NCBI GenBank assembly: GCA_965246925.1
Contig: OZ251994.1
Coordinates: 2,480,001 to 2,544,000 of the forward strand
Direction: 5' to 3'
Origin: JANPPS01 sp965246925
GTDB taxonomy: Bacteria; Pseudomonadota; Alphaproteobacteria; Acetobacterales; Acetobacteraceae
DNA length: 64,000 nucleotides
Below are positions 37,827 to 46,546 of this stretch, piece by piece. The translations under genes were made by a program, and so were the position numbers. The stretch's first letter is position 1, and the number at the start of each line of letters is the position of its first letter. The notes under the pieces are model-generated. The model saw only the letters and a list, made by a program, of their open reading frames with translations. It made no database searches and was not told where the DNA came from.

Positions 37827-38184
37827 ATGCGTTGGTGAGCGGTGAAGTTTGCGTAGGGATCGGTCTGGTTTGGGTTGTTCACGCGGGATGCGGGGCGGCT
37901 TGGATTGGACTGTGTGTGTGTTCTTTTGAATTGTAAATCAGGTTCTGGTGCGTCTCTGGATGCGCAGGACAACTCGGGGGTTCGATGGGATCGGCGTGCG
38001 CTGGTGTCCGGAGGATCGATCGGGGGTCCGTGTTTTGTTTGCGTGGGTGTCTGACCCTGCTTTGGCGAGAGCTGAGGCTGGCGCGAGTGGGATACAGTGT
38101 TCAGGGGCGTTTTATGTGTGCTGAGTAGAGTAAGCAGGGATGCTGACTTTGATTGAGGGTTGGATGATTTCTGTGCATGGTGGA
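37827..38184 (+). other. Pre-23S spacer with boxA-like site and 23S processing arm
   Basis: About 360 bases without a gene; apparent minus-strand frames are antisense to the tRNAs. The sense strand is G/T-rich like the 16S leader. TGTTCTTTTGAATTGTAAATC at 37919-37938 resembles a second boxA, which alphaproteobacterial spacers often have before 23S. TGGATGATTTCTGTGCATGG at 38161-38180 pairs with 41389-41409 beyond 23S (20 of 21 positions including the next base), the RNase III stem for pre-23S. Confidence 0.65.
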
Positions 38185-38608
38185 TTTGAGTATGAGAAGG
38201 GCATCTGGTGGATGCCTTGGCGCCAGGAGGCGATGAAGGACGTGGCACGCTGCGAAAATCTAGGGGGAGCCGCGAGCGGGCTTTGATCCCTAGGTATCCG
38301 AATGGGGCAACCCACCCCTATGGGGTATCATCATCTGAATACATAGGGTGATGAGGCGAACCCGGGGAACTGAAACATCTCAGTACCTGGAGGAACAGAC
38401 ATCAACGGAGATTCTGCGAGTAGTGGCGAGCGAAAGTGGAACAGGCCAGTGGTGTGGTTTGATTGAGAAGAACGGTTTGGAAAAGCCGGCCTGAGCGGGT
38501 GATAGCCCCGTATTTGTATGGTCAGATTGCATCCTTGAGTAGGGCGGGGCACGTGAAACCCTGTCTGAACATGGGGGGACCACCCTCCAAGCCTAAATAC
38601 TCCCTGGC

Positions 38609-38648
<40 letters not shown>

Positions 38649-38782
38649 CACCCCGATGAGGGGAGTGAAAGAGACCTGAAACCGGATGCCTACAAGCAGT
38701 CGGAGCCTCTTATGGGGTGACGGCGTACCTTTTGTATAATGGGTCAGCGAGTTTCTGTTGGCAGCGAGCTTAAGCCGTGAGG

Positions 38783-38817
<35 letters not shown>

Positions 38818-39215
38818 CGAGTTGCCGGTAGAAGACCCGAAACCGAGTGATCTAGCCATGGCCAGGCTGAAGGTGGGGTAACACCCACTGGAGGGCCGAA
38901 CCCACGCCTGTTGAAAAAGTCGGGGATGAGCTGTGGCTAGGGGTGAAAGGCCAATCAAACTCGGAGATAGCTGGTTCTCCGCGAAATCTATTGAGGTAGA
39001 TCGTCGCGTGTTGACCGCGGGGGGTAGAGCACTGGATGGGCTAGGGGACCCCAAAGGTTTACCAAACCCAACCAAACTCCGAATACCCGTGAGTTTAGCG
39101 CGGCAGACAGACGGTGGGTGCTAAGGTCCATTGTCGAGAGGGAAACAGCCCAGACCACCAGCTAAGGTCCCCAAATCGTGGTTAAGTGGGAAAGGATGTG
39201 GGAATTCCAAAACAA

Positions 39216-39273
<58 letters not shown>

Positions 39274-39331
39274 TAATAGAGATCCTGCGCCGAAGATGTA
39301 ACGGGGCTCAAACCACGTACCGAAGCTGTGG

Positions 39332-39781
39332 GATCAGACGTCGGGCGTCAGTCTTCAGACGTCAGAGAAGAAAGGTGGAAGCGGTGCCCAGGGATGTTTG
39401 GGAGTTGGACGTGTTTCGTCGGGCTTATGAACTATCCTTGGATGTGCATCGTGTCAGTCACGGTTTTCCGAAGCTTGAGCAGTATGGTGGCATAGCCGAC
39501 CAGCTGCGTCGGTCGAGCAAGTCGGTCTGTGCGCTCCTTGCGGAGGGTGTTGGCCGGCAGGTTGGATCGGACCCTGAGATGCGGCGCTATGTCGTGATGG
39601 CGCTGGGGTCTGCGGACGAAGCGAAGCTGTGGTGCCGCTACGCTGCCGATTTGGGCTACGTGAGCCCGGATCAAGCGGCGGCCTGGCAGCGTGACTACAC
39701 GGAGATCGCGCGCATGCTGCAAGGCATGCGCAAATACCTGATATCCTCTGAAGTCTGACGACTGACGTCAGACGTCTGATC
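39332..39781 (+). repeat. 23S intervening sequence with 34-bp inverted repeat ends
   Basis: Left arm GATCAGACGTCGGGCGTCAG onward (39332-39365) and right arm ending GACGTCAGACGTCTGATC (39748-39781) are inverted repeats matching at 30 of 34 positions. They extend helix 45 into a long duplex, the kind of structure RNase III cuts in known 23S intervening sequences. The loop of about 380 bases holds one gene for an S23 protein. The left arm is nearly identical (31 of 32) to a repeat after 23S at 41353. Confidence 0.92.
39375..39758 (+). CDS. 23S rRNA intervening-sequence protein, S23 four-helix bundle
   Basis: 127 aa, start GTG 39375 (another GTG at 39384). The sequence LDVFRRAYELSLDVHRVSHG then FPKLEQYGGIADQLRRSSKS, LLAEGVGR, MALGSADEAKLWCRYAADLG is the four-helix-bundle S23 family. 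These are encoded in intervening sequences of 23S genes in Leptospira, Coxiella and others, and also in free copies. They form small pentameric bundles; their role is unknown, with RNA binding suggested. The gene lies wholly inside the 23S insertion, in the same direction as the rRNA, and its 3' end reaches the right inverted-repeat arm. It can only be translated from the rRNA precursor or the excised loop unless it has its own promoter. Confidence 0.93.
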   Translation: MEAVPRDVWELDVFRRAYELSLDVHRVSHGFPKLEQYGGIADQLRRSSKSVCALLAEGVGRQVGSDPEMRRYVVMALGSADEAKLWCRYAADLGYVSPDQAAAWQRDYTEIARMLQGMRKYLISSEV

Positions 39782-40355
39782 GGTAGCGGAGCGTTCGGTA
39801 GGCCTGTGAAGGGAGTGGGGTGATCCCTCCTGGAGGTATCCGAAGTGCGAATGCTGACATGAGTAGCGACAAACAGGGTGAGAAACCCTGTCGCCGAAAG
39901 TCCAAGGGTTCCTGCGCAAGGTTAATCCGCGCAGGGTGAGCCGGCCCCTAAGGTGAGGGCGACAGCCGTAGCCGATGGGAACCAGATGAATATTTCTGGG
40001 CCTGCTGGAAGTGACGATCATGATATGTTGTCATCCCTTATTGGATTGGGGTGGCTTTTGGAGTGATCCGGGAAATAGCTCCAGCGTATAGACCGTACCC
40101 TAAACCGACACAGGTGGACTGGTAGAGCATACCAAGGCGCTTGAGAGAACCATACCGAAGGAACTAGGCAAATTGCTCGCGTAACTTCGGGATAAGCGAG
40201 ACCCATCACTGGGCAACCAGGGGTGGGTGGCACAGAGCAGGGGGTAGCGACTGTTTAGTAAAAACACAGGGCTGTGCGAAGTCGAGAGACGACGTATACG
40301 GTCTGACGCCTGCCCGGTGCCGGAAGGTTAAGAGGAGGGGTGCAAGCTCTGAATT

Positions 40356-40446
<91 letters not shown>

Positions 40447-40700
40447 CGACTTCCCCACTGTCTCCGGTATGGGCTCAGCGAAATTGAATTCCCCGTGAAG
40501 ATGCGGGGTACCCGCGGTCAGACGGAAAGACCCTATGAACCTTTACTGCAGCTTTGCAGTGGCATTAGGAGAGCACTGTGTAGGATAGGCGGGAGGCTGT
40601 GAAGCATGGGCGCTAGCTCGTGTGGAGCCATCCTTGAAATACCGCCCTGTGCGCTTCTGATGTCTAACCGCGTCCGGTCATCCCGGACCGGGACCCTGCA

Positions 40701-40732
<32 letters not shown>

Positions 40733-40874
40733 CAAAGTGTAACGGAGGCGCGCGATGGTGGGCTCAGGCCGGTCGGACATCGGCTGCTGAGTGCAATGGC
40801 ATAAGCCCGCCTGACTGCGAGAGCGACAGTTCGAGCAGAGACGAAAGTCGGCCATAGTGATCCGGTGGTCCCGC

Positions 40875-40910
<36 letters not shown>

Positions 40911-40942
40911 TAGGGATAACAGGCTGATCTCCCCCAAGAGTC

Positions 40943-41055
<113 letters not shown>

Positions 41056-41352
41056 GAACGTCGTGAGACAGTTCGGTCCCTATCTGCCGTGGGTGAAGGA
41101 GACTTGAGAGGATTTGTCCCTAGTACGAGAGGACCGGGATGAACGCACCTCTGGTGCACCGGTTGTCGCGCCAGCGGCACAGCCGGGTAGCTATGTGCGG
41201 ACAAGATAACCGCTGAAAGCATCTAAGCGGGAAACTTACCTCAAAACCAGGTCTCCCCAAGGGCCGTGATAGACCATCACGTCAATAGGCCAGGTGTGAA
41301 AGCGTCGTAAGACGTGCAGCTAACTGGTCCTAATCGCCCAATAGGCTCAAGT

Positions 41353-41476
41353 CCAGACGTCAGGCGTCAGTCTTCAGACGTCAGACCAACCATGCACAGC
41401 AATCATCCAATCCCAGCACACTCTCACCAGAACCTCATGCGCTTCTGACGTCCGACGTCCGAAGCCTGATGTCTGG
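41353..41476 (+). repeat. GACGTC-rich inverted repeat around the 23S 3' flank
   Basis: Left arm 41353-41386 (CCAGACGTCAGGCGTCAGTC onward) and right arm 41443-41476 (ending CCTGATGTCTGG) are inverted repeats pairing at about 27 of 34 positions. The loop contains the 3' processing arm of pre-23S (41389-41409). The left arm is almost the same sequence as the left arm of the helix-45 insertion. Confidence 0.85.
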
Positions 41477-41479
41477 ATT
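41472..41479 (+). other. 5S processing stem, 5' arm
   Basis: TCTGGATT here is complementary to AATCCAGA at 41606-41613, closing a stem around the 5S gene beyond its own helix I. It overlaps the right arm of the preceding inverted repeat by five bases. Confidence 0.6.
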
Positions 41480-41483
41480 AGAT

Positions 41484-41601
41484 GACCTGGTGGCCATGGC
41501 GGAGGGACTACACCCGATCCCATCCCGAACTCGGACGTGAAAACCACCAGCGCCTATGATACTGCACCCCAAGGTGCGGGAAAGTCGGTCGCCGCCAGGT
41601 C
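41484..41601 (+). rRNA. rrf: 5S ribosomal RNA
   Basis: About 118 nt. The ends GACCTGGTGG and CCGCCAGGTC pair as helix I. The conserved loops ACACCCGATCCCATCCCGAA and CTCGGACGTGAAA and the loop E region GATACTGCACC are present. Standard position after 23S. Confidence 0.95.
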
Positions 41602-41648
41602 TTCCAATCCAGAACACACCCCCCCCTCGCGTGAAAACACGCCAAACC

Positions 41649-41725
<77 letters not shown>

Positions 41726-41741
41726 ACTCCACCACACACAA

Positions 41742-41769
41742 AACGCCGCCCCCCCCAAGGGCCGGCGTT
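41742..41769 (+). terminator. Possible rrn operon terminator hairpin
   Basis: AACGCCG-CCC and GGG-CCGGCGTT form a 7+3 bp stem with one bulged C around a C/A loop, 17 bases after tRNA-fMet. There is no clear T-run after it, so termination may be Rho-assisted. Confidence 0.4.
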
Positions 41770-41836
41770 CGGCGTCTAGCCTGACATTGCCGACGCACTG
41801 TCCTCCTGACATGATCCACTTTTCGGGAGAGCTTTG

Positions 41837-42889
41837 ATGAAACTCGGCGTTGCCCTGGCCGGCCTCCTCATCGGTGCCGCACACGCGGCGGACTTGCCGG
41901 CCTTGCAGGAGAACGACTTCGTCCTGCGCGATTTTCAATTTCACACCGGCCAGACTCTGCCGGAGTTGCGTATGCACTATCGCACTCTGGGCAACCCATC
42001 CGGTGAGCCCGTGCTAATCCTGCACGGCACCGCGCAGTCCGGGTCCGCCATGCTGGCACCTTCCTTCGCCGGCGAGCTATTTGGCCCGGGGCAGCCGCTA
42101 GACACCGCTAAATACCTTATCATTCTGCCTGATTCCATCGGAGCTGGTCAATCATCCAAGCCGTCCGAAGGCTTGCGCATCGCTTTCCCGGCCTATGATT
42201 ATACCGACGCCGTGGCCGCTCAATACAAGCTGGTGACGGAAGGACTGCACCTGGACCATGTGCGACTGATACTGGGCTACTCCATGGGTGGGATGCAGAG
42301 CTGGCTCTGGGCCGAGCAGCATCCCGACTTCGCGGACGGCTTCGTGCCCATGGCCTCCCAGCCTTCAGCCATGGCCAGCCGGAACTGGATGATGCGCCGG
42401 CTGATGGTGGAGACGATCCGGCACGACCCGACCTATGCTGGCGGCAACTACACCACTCCGCCCCGCACGTTGCCCTTCGCGATAGCAACTTTCGGCGTGG
42501 CCACCGCCGGCGGCAACCTAGGTTGGCAGGTGCAGGCGCCAGCGGCGGCCGAGGCGGACGCTATCGTAGACCGGCTGCTGGCCGCCCCGCCCCCCGACGC
42601 TAACGATTGGGTTTATCAGTGGGATTCGTCCCATGGTTTCGACGCCGCGCCGGGTCTCGGCCAGATTACGCGGCCCGTGCTGGTCATCAACTCGGCCGAT
42701 GATGAACGCAATCCGCCCGAAAGCGGCATCGTCGGGCGCGCGGTCGCCCGTTTGCCGCATGGCGAGTATGAATTGGTGCCGGAAAGCACTGACACGCGCG
42801 GTCACGCCACTCTGATCATGGCAAAATTTTACGCAACCCGGCTTGGACAATTCCTCACTGCCTTGCCGCACAACGCCGCAGCGCAATGA
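41837..42889 (+). CDS. Secreted alpha/beta hydrolase, homoserine acetyltransferase-like fold
   Basis: 350 aa from ATG 41837, with a short Sec signal peptide (KLGVALAGLLIGAAHAAD). The mature part is an alpha/beta hydrolase of the MetX-like branch: VLILHGTAQSG (oxyanion region), nucleophile S149 in LGYSMGGMQSW, Asp in INSADDERNPP and His in DTRGHAT. Export makes homoserine acetylation unlikely; an esterase or lactonase in the periplasm is more plausible (inference). It starts the sugar-acid operon: the idonate dehydrogenase follows 9 bases later, with a permease, a dehydratase and an SDR behind. Confidence 0.82.
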   Translation: MKLGVALAGLLIGAAHAADLPALQENDFVLRDFQFHTGQTLPELRMHYRTLGNPSGEPVLILHGTAQSGSAMLAPSFAGELFGPGQPLDTAKYLIILPDSIGAGQSSKPSEGLRIAFPAYDYTDAVAAQYKLVTEGLHLDHVRLILGYSMGGMQSWLWAEQHPDFADGFVPMASQPSAMASRNWMMRRLMVETIRHDPTYAGGNYTTPPRTLPFAIATFGVATAGGNLGWQVQAPAAAEADAIVDRLLAAPPPDANDWVYQWDSSHGFDAAPGLGQITRPVLVINSADDERNPPESGIVGRAVARLPHGEYELVPESTDTRGHATLIMAKFYATRLGQFLTALPHNAAAQ

Positions 42890-42898
42890 CGCCCTGAG

Positions 42899-43930
42899 AT
42901 GCATGCCGTCGTGATCCATGCCCCGCATGATCTCCGCATCGAGACGGTGGCCACGCCCGGCCTCGGCCCATACGACGTTGAGGTCCGTATCCGCGCCGGC
43001 GGCATTTGCGGTTCGGACCTGCACTACTATCACCAGGGTGGCTTCGGCACGGTCAAACTGCTGGAGGCGATGATCCTTGGGCATGAGATCGCGGGTGAGA
43101 TCGTCCGCGCCGGGCCGGCGGTGACCACGGTTCGGGCCGGCGACCGGGTCGCGGTCGACCCCAGCCGTTCATGCCGGCATTGCCGTTTCTGCCTAATGGG
43201 AACGCCCCGGCATTGCGAAAACATGCTGTTCTACGGCAGCGCCATGCGCTTTCCGCATGTGCAAGGCGGCTTTCGTGAGCGCCTGGTGTGCCATGAGCAG
43301 CAGGCTGTGCCGCTTCCGTCAGGCTTCGATTTCGGCCTTGCCGCCTTGGCGGAGCCGCTGGCCGTGTGCCTGCACGCAGCCGGACAAGCAGGCTCGATGC
43401 TGGGCCGGCGCGTTCTGATCACCGGAGCGGGGCCGATTGGGGCGTTGTGCGTCCTCGTCGCCCGGCACGCCGGAGCGCGGGAGGTGGTGGTGACCGATCT
43501 GATGGACCCGCCGCTCGCCATCACCCGGCGCCTTGGCGCAGACCTCACGATCAACATGGCTGTCGATCCCGGTGGATTGGACCGGTTCAGGAATCACAAG
43601 GGGCATTTCGACGTCGTCCTCGAAGCCTCCGGCAGCGGCGCGGCCATCGCTTCGGCGCTGCATGTTGCGCGGCCCGGAGCCACTCTGGTACAGGTTGGGC
43701 TAGGCGGTGATGTGCAGCTACCGCTCAACCTCATCGTGGCCAAAGAGATCCAGGTGCGGGGCACGTTCCGATTCGATCAGGAGTTCGCCTGGGCGGTCGC
43801 GATGCTCACCTCAGGCGCGGTCGATGTCACGCCGCTTATCACCGCCACGTTGCCGATGGCCGACGCCCTGCGCGCGTTCGACCTCGCGAGTGACCGGTCG
43901 CAATCGATGAAAGTGCAACTCGCCTTCTAA
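42899..43930 (+). CDS. idnD: L-idonate 5-dehydrogenase-like zinc dehydrogenase
   Basis: 343 aa medium-chain zinc alcohol dehydrogenase. Catalytic zinc ligands are C37 in GGICGSDLHYY and H62-E63 in GHEIAGE. The structural zinc site is complete, C92-x2-C95-x2-C98-x7-C106. The coenzyme loop is ITGAGPIGALCVLVAR with an acidic VVVTDLMD end, favouring NAD. The closest family pattern (CGSDLHYYHQGGFGTVKLLEAM region) is L-idonate 5-dehydrogenase, which makes 5-keto-D-gluconate; sorbitol or other polyol oxidation cannot be excluded. Neighbouring permease, dehydratase and gluconate-5-dehydrogenase-like genes support sugar-acid use. Confidence 0.82.
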   Translation: MHAVVIHAPHDLRIETVATPGLGPYDVEVRIRAGGICGSDLHYYHQGGFGTVKLLEAMILGHEIAGEIVRAGPAVTTVRAGDRVAVDPSRSCRHCRFCLMGTPRHCENMLFYGSAMRFPHVQGGFRERLVCHEQQAVPLPSGFDFGLAALAEPLAVCLHAAGQAGSMLGRRVLITGAGPIGALCVLVARHAGAREVVVTDLMDPPLAITRRLGADLTINMAVDPGGLDRFRNHKGHFDVVLEASGSGAAIASALHVARPGATLVQVGLGGDVQLPLNLIVAKEIQVRGTFRFDQEFAWAVAMLTSGAVDVTPLITATLPMADALRAFDLASDRSQSMKVQLAF

Positions 43931-43985
43931 GTGCTTGACCCCGCCCGCCGTTGATAGAAGTCTAGTGGCCAAAACGGGGGCGGAA

Positions 43986-45350
43986 ATGTCGGCAGCACTG
44001 ACGCAGCAATCGGCCATGGACGGCGCGGTCCGTCATTTGGTGAGCAACTACAATCCAAAGGGCAACCGCATCGGCTGGCTCATGATGTCCTCCATCCTGG
44101 TGGAGGCATGGGATCTGTATTCCATCTCCTTCGTGCTGGTGTTCATCAAGGAGCACTACAATCCGGACCCGCTGCTGCTGGGCTTGGCCGCGGCCGGGAC
44201 GCAGGGTGGCGCGCTGGTGGGTGCGTTATTAGGCGGCTGGCTGTCGGACCGGATTGGCCGCCGGATCATGTTCTTGGCCACCATGATCGCGTTCATCATC
44301 CTGGCCGTGGCGCAGGCCTTCGTCACCAGCGTGGAGGTGTTGATCGTGGTCCGCTTCCTGCTGGGCGTCCCGCTCGGGAGCGACATCTCGAACGGCTACA
44401 CCTACATCATGGAATCGATGCCGAAGGGCGCGCGGGAGGTGATGGGCAACCGGTGGCAGTTCATGTTCGCCGTGGGCGAGGTGCTGACCATCGGCGTCAT
44501 CTGCATCTTCATCCTGCTGGATCTGCAGCATGAGATGATCTGGCGGGTGACGCTCGGCCTCGGCGCGGTGCCGGCGCTGGTGATCCTGCTGATGCGGCAT
44601 GACCTGCCGGAAACCGCGGTGTGGCTGGTCCGCCGCGGACGGTTCCGGGAGGCCAAGGCGGTGTCCCAGCAGATGTATGGTGATTCGCTCAGCATGCTGC
44701 CGGATCAGGATGTCGAGGTGCCGCACCCGAAGGCGTCCGAGTTCCTGGCCGACACGAGGCGGGACCCGGTGCGCTGGCGGGCGACGCTGTATAGCTGGAT
44801 CGCCTGCTTCTGCCAGGCGAGCGAGTTCAGCACGTTCGCCTTCTATATCCCTGTGCTGTTCTTGTCGGTCGGCGTATCGTCGCTGCTGGGCACCAATCTC
44901 GTGACGATGGCGCTGTATGCGTTCGCCGCCGTGGCGGGCTGGGTGGGACCGCTGCTCACGCCCAGGTTGGGCCAGCGGGGCATCAGCATCGCCGGGTTCA
45001 GCATCGTGTTCGTCTCACTGCTGTTTGCCGCCTGGTCGCTGTACTCGGGCCATAAGGAGTACTTGCCGTTCGCGGCGGCGGCGATGCTATGGGGGCATTA
45101 TTGGGACGCGTCCAATTGCATGACGATCCCGACCATGGTGGCGCGGCCGCAATACCGGGGCACTGCGAGCGGCTTCGCCTATATGTTCGTGAAGCTGCCG
45201 TCGTTCCTGGCCATCTTCTTGTTTCCGACTCTGTTTGCCGCCATCGGCCAGGCGGGCGCCACGCTGTTCGTCGCTGTTTTCCCGCTCATCGGCCTGCTTG
45301 CAGCCTTGTTCATCCTGCCGGAGGTGTATGGCTACGACAGCGACGCATGA
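43986..45350 (+). CDS. MFS transporter, sugar/sugar-acid type
   Basis: 454 aa from ATG 43986; in-frame GTG 43965 and TTG 43935 would add a short polar lead. Twelve membrane spans are apparent. The MFS motif between helices 2 and 3 is seen as GGWLSDRIGRRIMF, and RFLLGVPLGSDISNGYTYI in helix 4 resembles the sugar porter/metabolite:H+ symporter branch. A central cytoplasmic loop of about 60 residues separates the halves. It probably imports a sugar acid for the enzymes of this operon. Its stop overlaps the dehydratase ATG (ATGA). Confidence 0.88.
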   Translation: MSAALTQQSAMDGAVRHLVSNYNPKGNRIGWLMMSSILVEAWDLYSISFVLVFIKEHYNPDPLLLGLAAAGTQGGALVGALLGGWLSDRIGRRIMFLATMIAFIILAVAQAFVTSVEVLIVVRFLLGVPLGSDISNGYTYIMESMPKGAREVMGNRWQFMFAVGEVLTIGVICIFILLDLQHEMIWRVTLGLGAVPALVILLMRHDLPETAVWLVRRGRFREAKAVSQQMYGDSLSMLPDQDVEVPHPKASEFLADTRRDPVRWRATLYSWIACFCQASEFSTFAFYIPVLFLSVGVSSLLGTNLVTMALYAFAAVAGWVGPLLTPRLGQRGISIAGFSIVFVSLLFAAWSLYSGHKEYLPFAAAAMLWGHYWDASNCMTIPTMVARPQYRGTASGFAYMFVKLPSFLAIFLFPTLFAAIGQAGATLFVAVFPLIGLLAALFILPEVYGYDSDA

Positions 45351-46546
45351 GGATCACCGGGCTCGAGACGCTGAGGGCGGCGGAGTTCGGTAACGTCCTA
45401 TGGGTGCGCGTGCTGACCGATGCTGGGTTCGTGGGCCTTGGCGAGACGTTCTACGGTGCCGGTGCGGTCGAGGCGCATTTGCATGACACGCTGGCCGGAC
45501 GATTGCTGGGGCGGGATCCGCTGCAGATCGAGGCGCTCCACCGGGAAATGCTGAACCTGCCGCTGGCGCAGGCCAGCACGGGGGCGGAAACGCGCGCGGC
45601 GTCGGCGGTCGATATCGCACTCTGGGACATCTTCGGCAAACTCTGCGGACAACCCGTGCATCAGATGCTGGGCGGCCTGTGCCGGCCGCGGCAGCGCATC
45701 TACAACACCTGCGCCGGCTACGGCTACGTGCGGTCCGGCAACATCAAGCCGGTCTCGACCTGGAATTTCGATGACGGTGCCGGGCCGTACGAGGATCTGC
45801 ATGGTTTCATGACGCGGGCGGATGCCGTGGCCGAGAGCCTGCTGGCGGACGGCATCACGGCCATGAAGATCTGGCCGTTCGACCCGGCGGCGCTCGAGAA
45901 CGAAGGCATGTCTATCAGCCCCAGCCAGCTTCGCACCGCGCTGGAGCCGTTCGAGAAGATTCGCCGGGCGGTGGGGGACCGGATGGAGATCATGGTGGAG
46001 TTCCACTCGTTGTGGAACTTGCCGATGGCGAAACAGCTGGCCCGGTGGCTCGAGCCCTACAGCCCAACCTGGTATGAGGATCCGATCCGGATGACGTCGC
46101 CGCAAGCGCTGGCGGAGCTGGCCCGGTCCACGCCGGTGTGGATCTGCGCCAGCGAGACGCTGGGCTCTCGGTATTCGTATAAGGAGTTCCTGGACCGGGA
46201 CGCGGTGGGCGTGGTGATGGCCGATCTGTGCTGGACCGGGGGCCTGACGGAGGGCCGTAAGATCGCCGCCCTGGCCGACACTTATCACCGCCCGTGGGCG
46301 CCGCATGACTGCGTGGGGCCGATCGGGTTCGTGGCCGGAATACACGCGTCGTTCAGCCAGCCAAACACGCTGATCCAGGAGAGCGTCCGCGCTTTCTACA
46401 CCGGCTGGTATAAGGAATTGGTGACCGTCATGCCCACGATCCAGGACGGCTATGTGCTGCCGATGGAGGGGCCCGGCCTCGGCACCGAATTGCTGCCTTC
46501 GGTGTTCGAGCGGGCGGACCTCCGTGTGCGCCGGTCCGTGCTGTGA
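45347..46546 (+). CDS. Enolase-superfamily sugar acid dehydratase
   Basis: 399 aa from ATG 45347. Capping domain about 1-120 (RITGLETLRAAEFGNVLWVR), then a TIM barrel. Metal ligands can be aligned as Glu in MVEFHSLWN, Glu in WYEDPI and Glu in ASETLG. His in EFH and His in APHDCVG match the His pair of the D-galactonate/D-mannonate dehydratase branch, while the strand that carries K-x-K in mandelate racemase reads MKIWPF. The first ligand is Glu rather than the usual Asp. It probably removes water from an aldonic acid to give a 2-keto-3-deoxy acid. Substrate unknown; idonate or gluconate are suggested by neighbours. Confidence 0.83.
   Translation: MRITGLETLRAAEFGNVLWVRVLTDAGFVGLGETFYGAGAVEAHLHDTLAGRLLGRDPLQIEALHREMLNLPLAQASTGAETRAASAVDIALWDIFGKLCGQPVHQMLGGLCRPRQRIYNTCAGYGYVRSGNIKPVSTWNFDDGAGPYEDLHGFMTRADAVAESLLADGITAMKIWPFDPAALENEGMSISPSQLRTALEPFEKIRRAVGDRMEIMVEFHSLWNLPMAKQLARWLEPYSPTWYEDPIRMTSPQALAELARSTPVWICASETLGSRYSYKEFLDRDAVGVVMADLCWTGGLTEGRKIAALADTYHRPWAPHDCVGPIGFVAGIHASFSQPNTLIQESVRAFYTGWYKELVTVMPTIQDGYVLPMEGPGLGTELLPSVFERADLRVRRSVL

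Noticed and set aside
37565..38248. Long minus-strand frame across the tRNA-Ile/Ala spacer with a segment like ESNRRPPACKAGALPIELRP
   Set aside because: Antisense to tRNA-Ala and its truncated copy; this peptide string is a well-known artefact of tRNA antisense translation.
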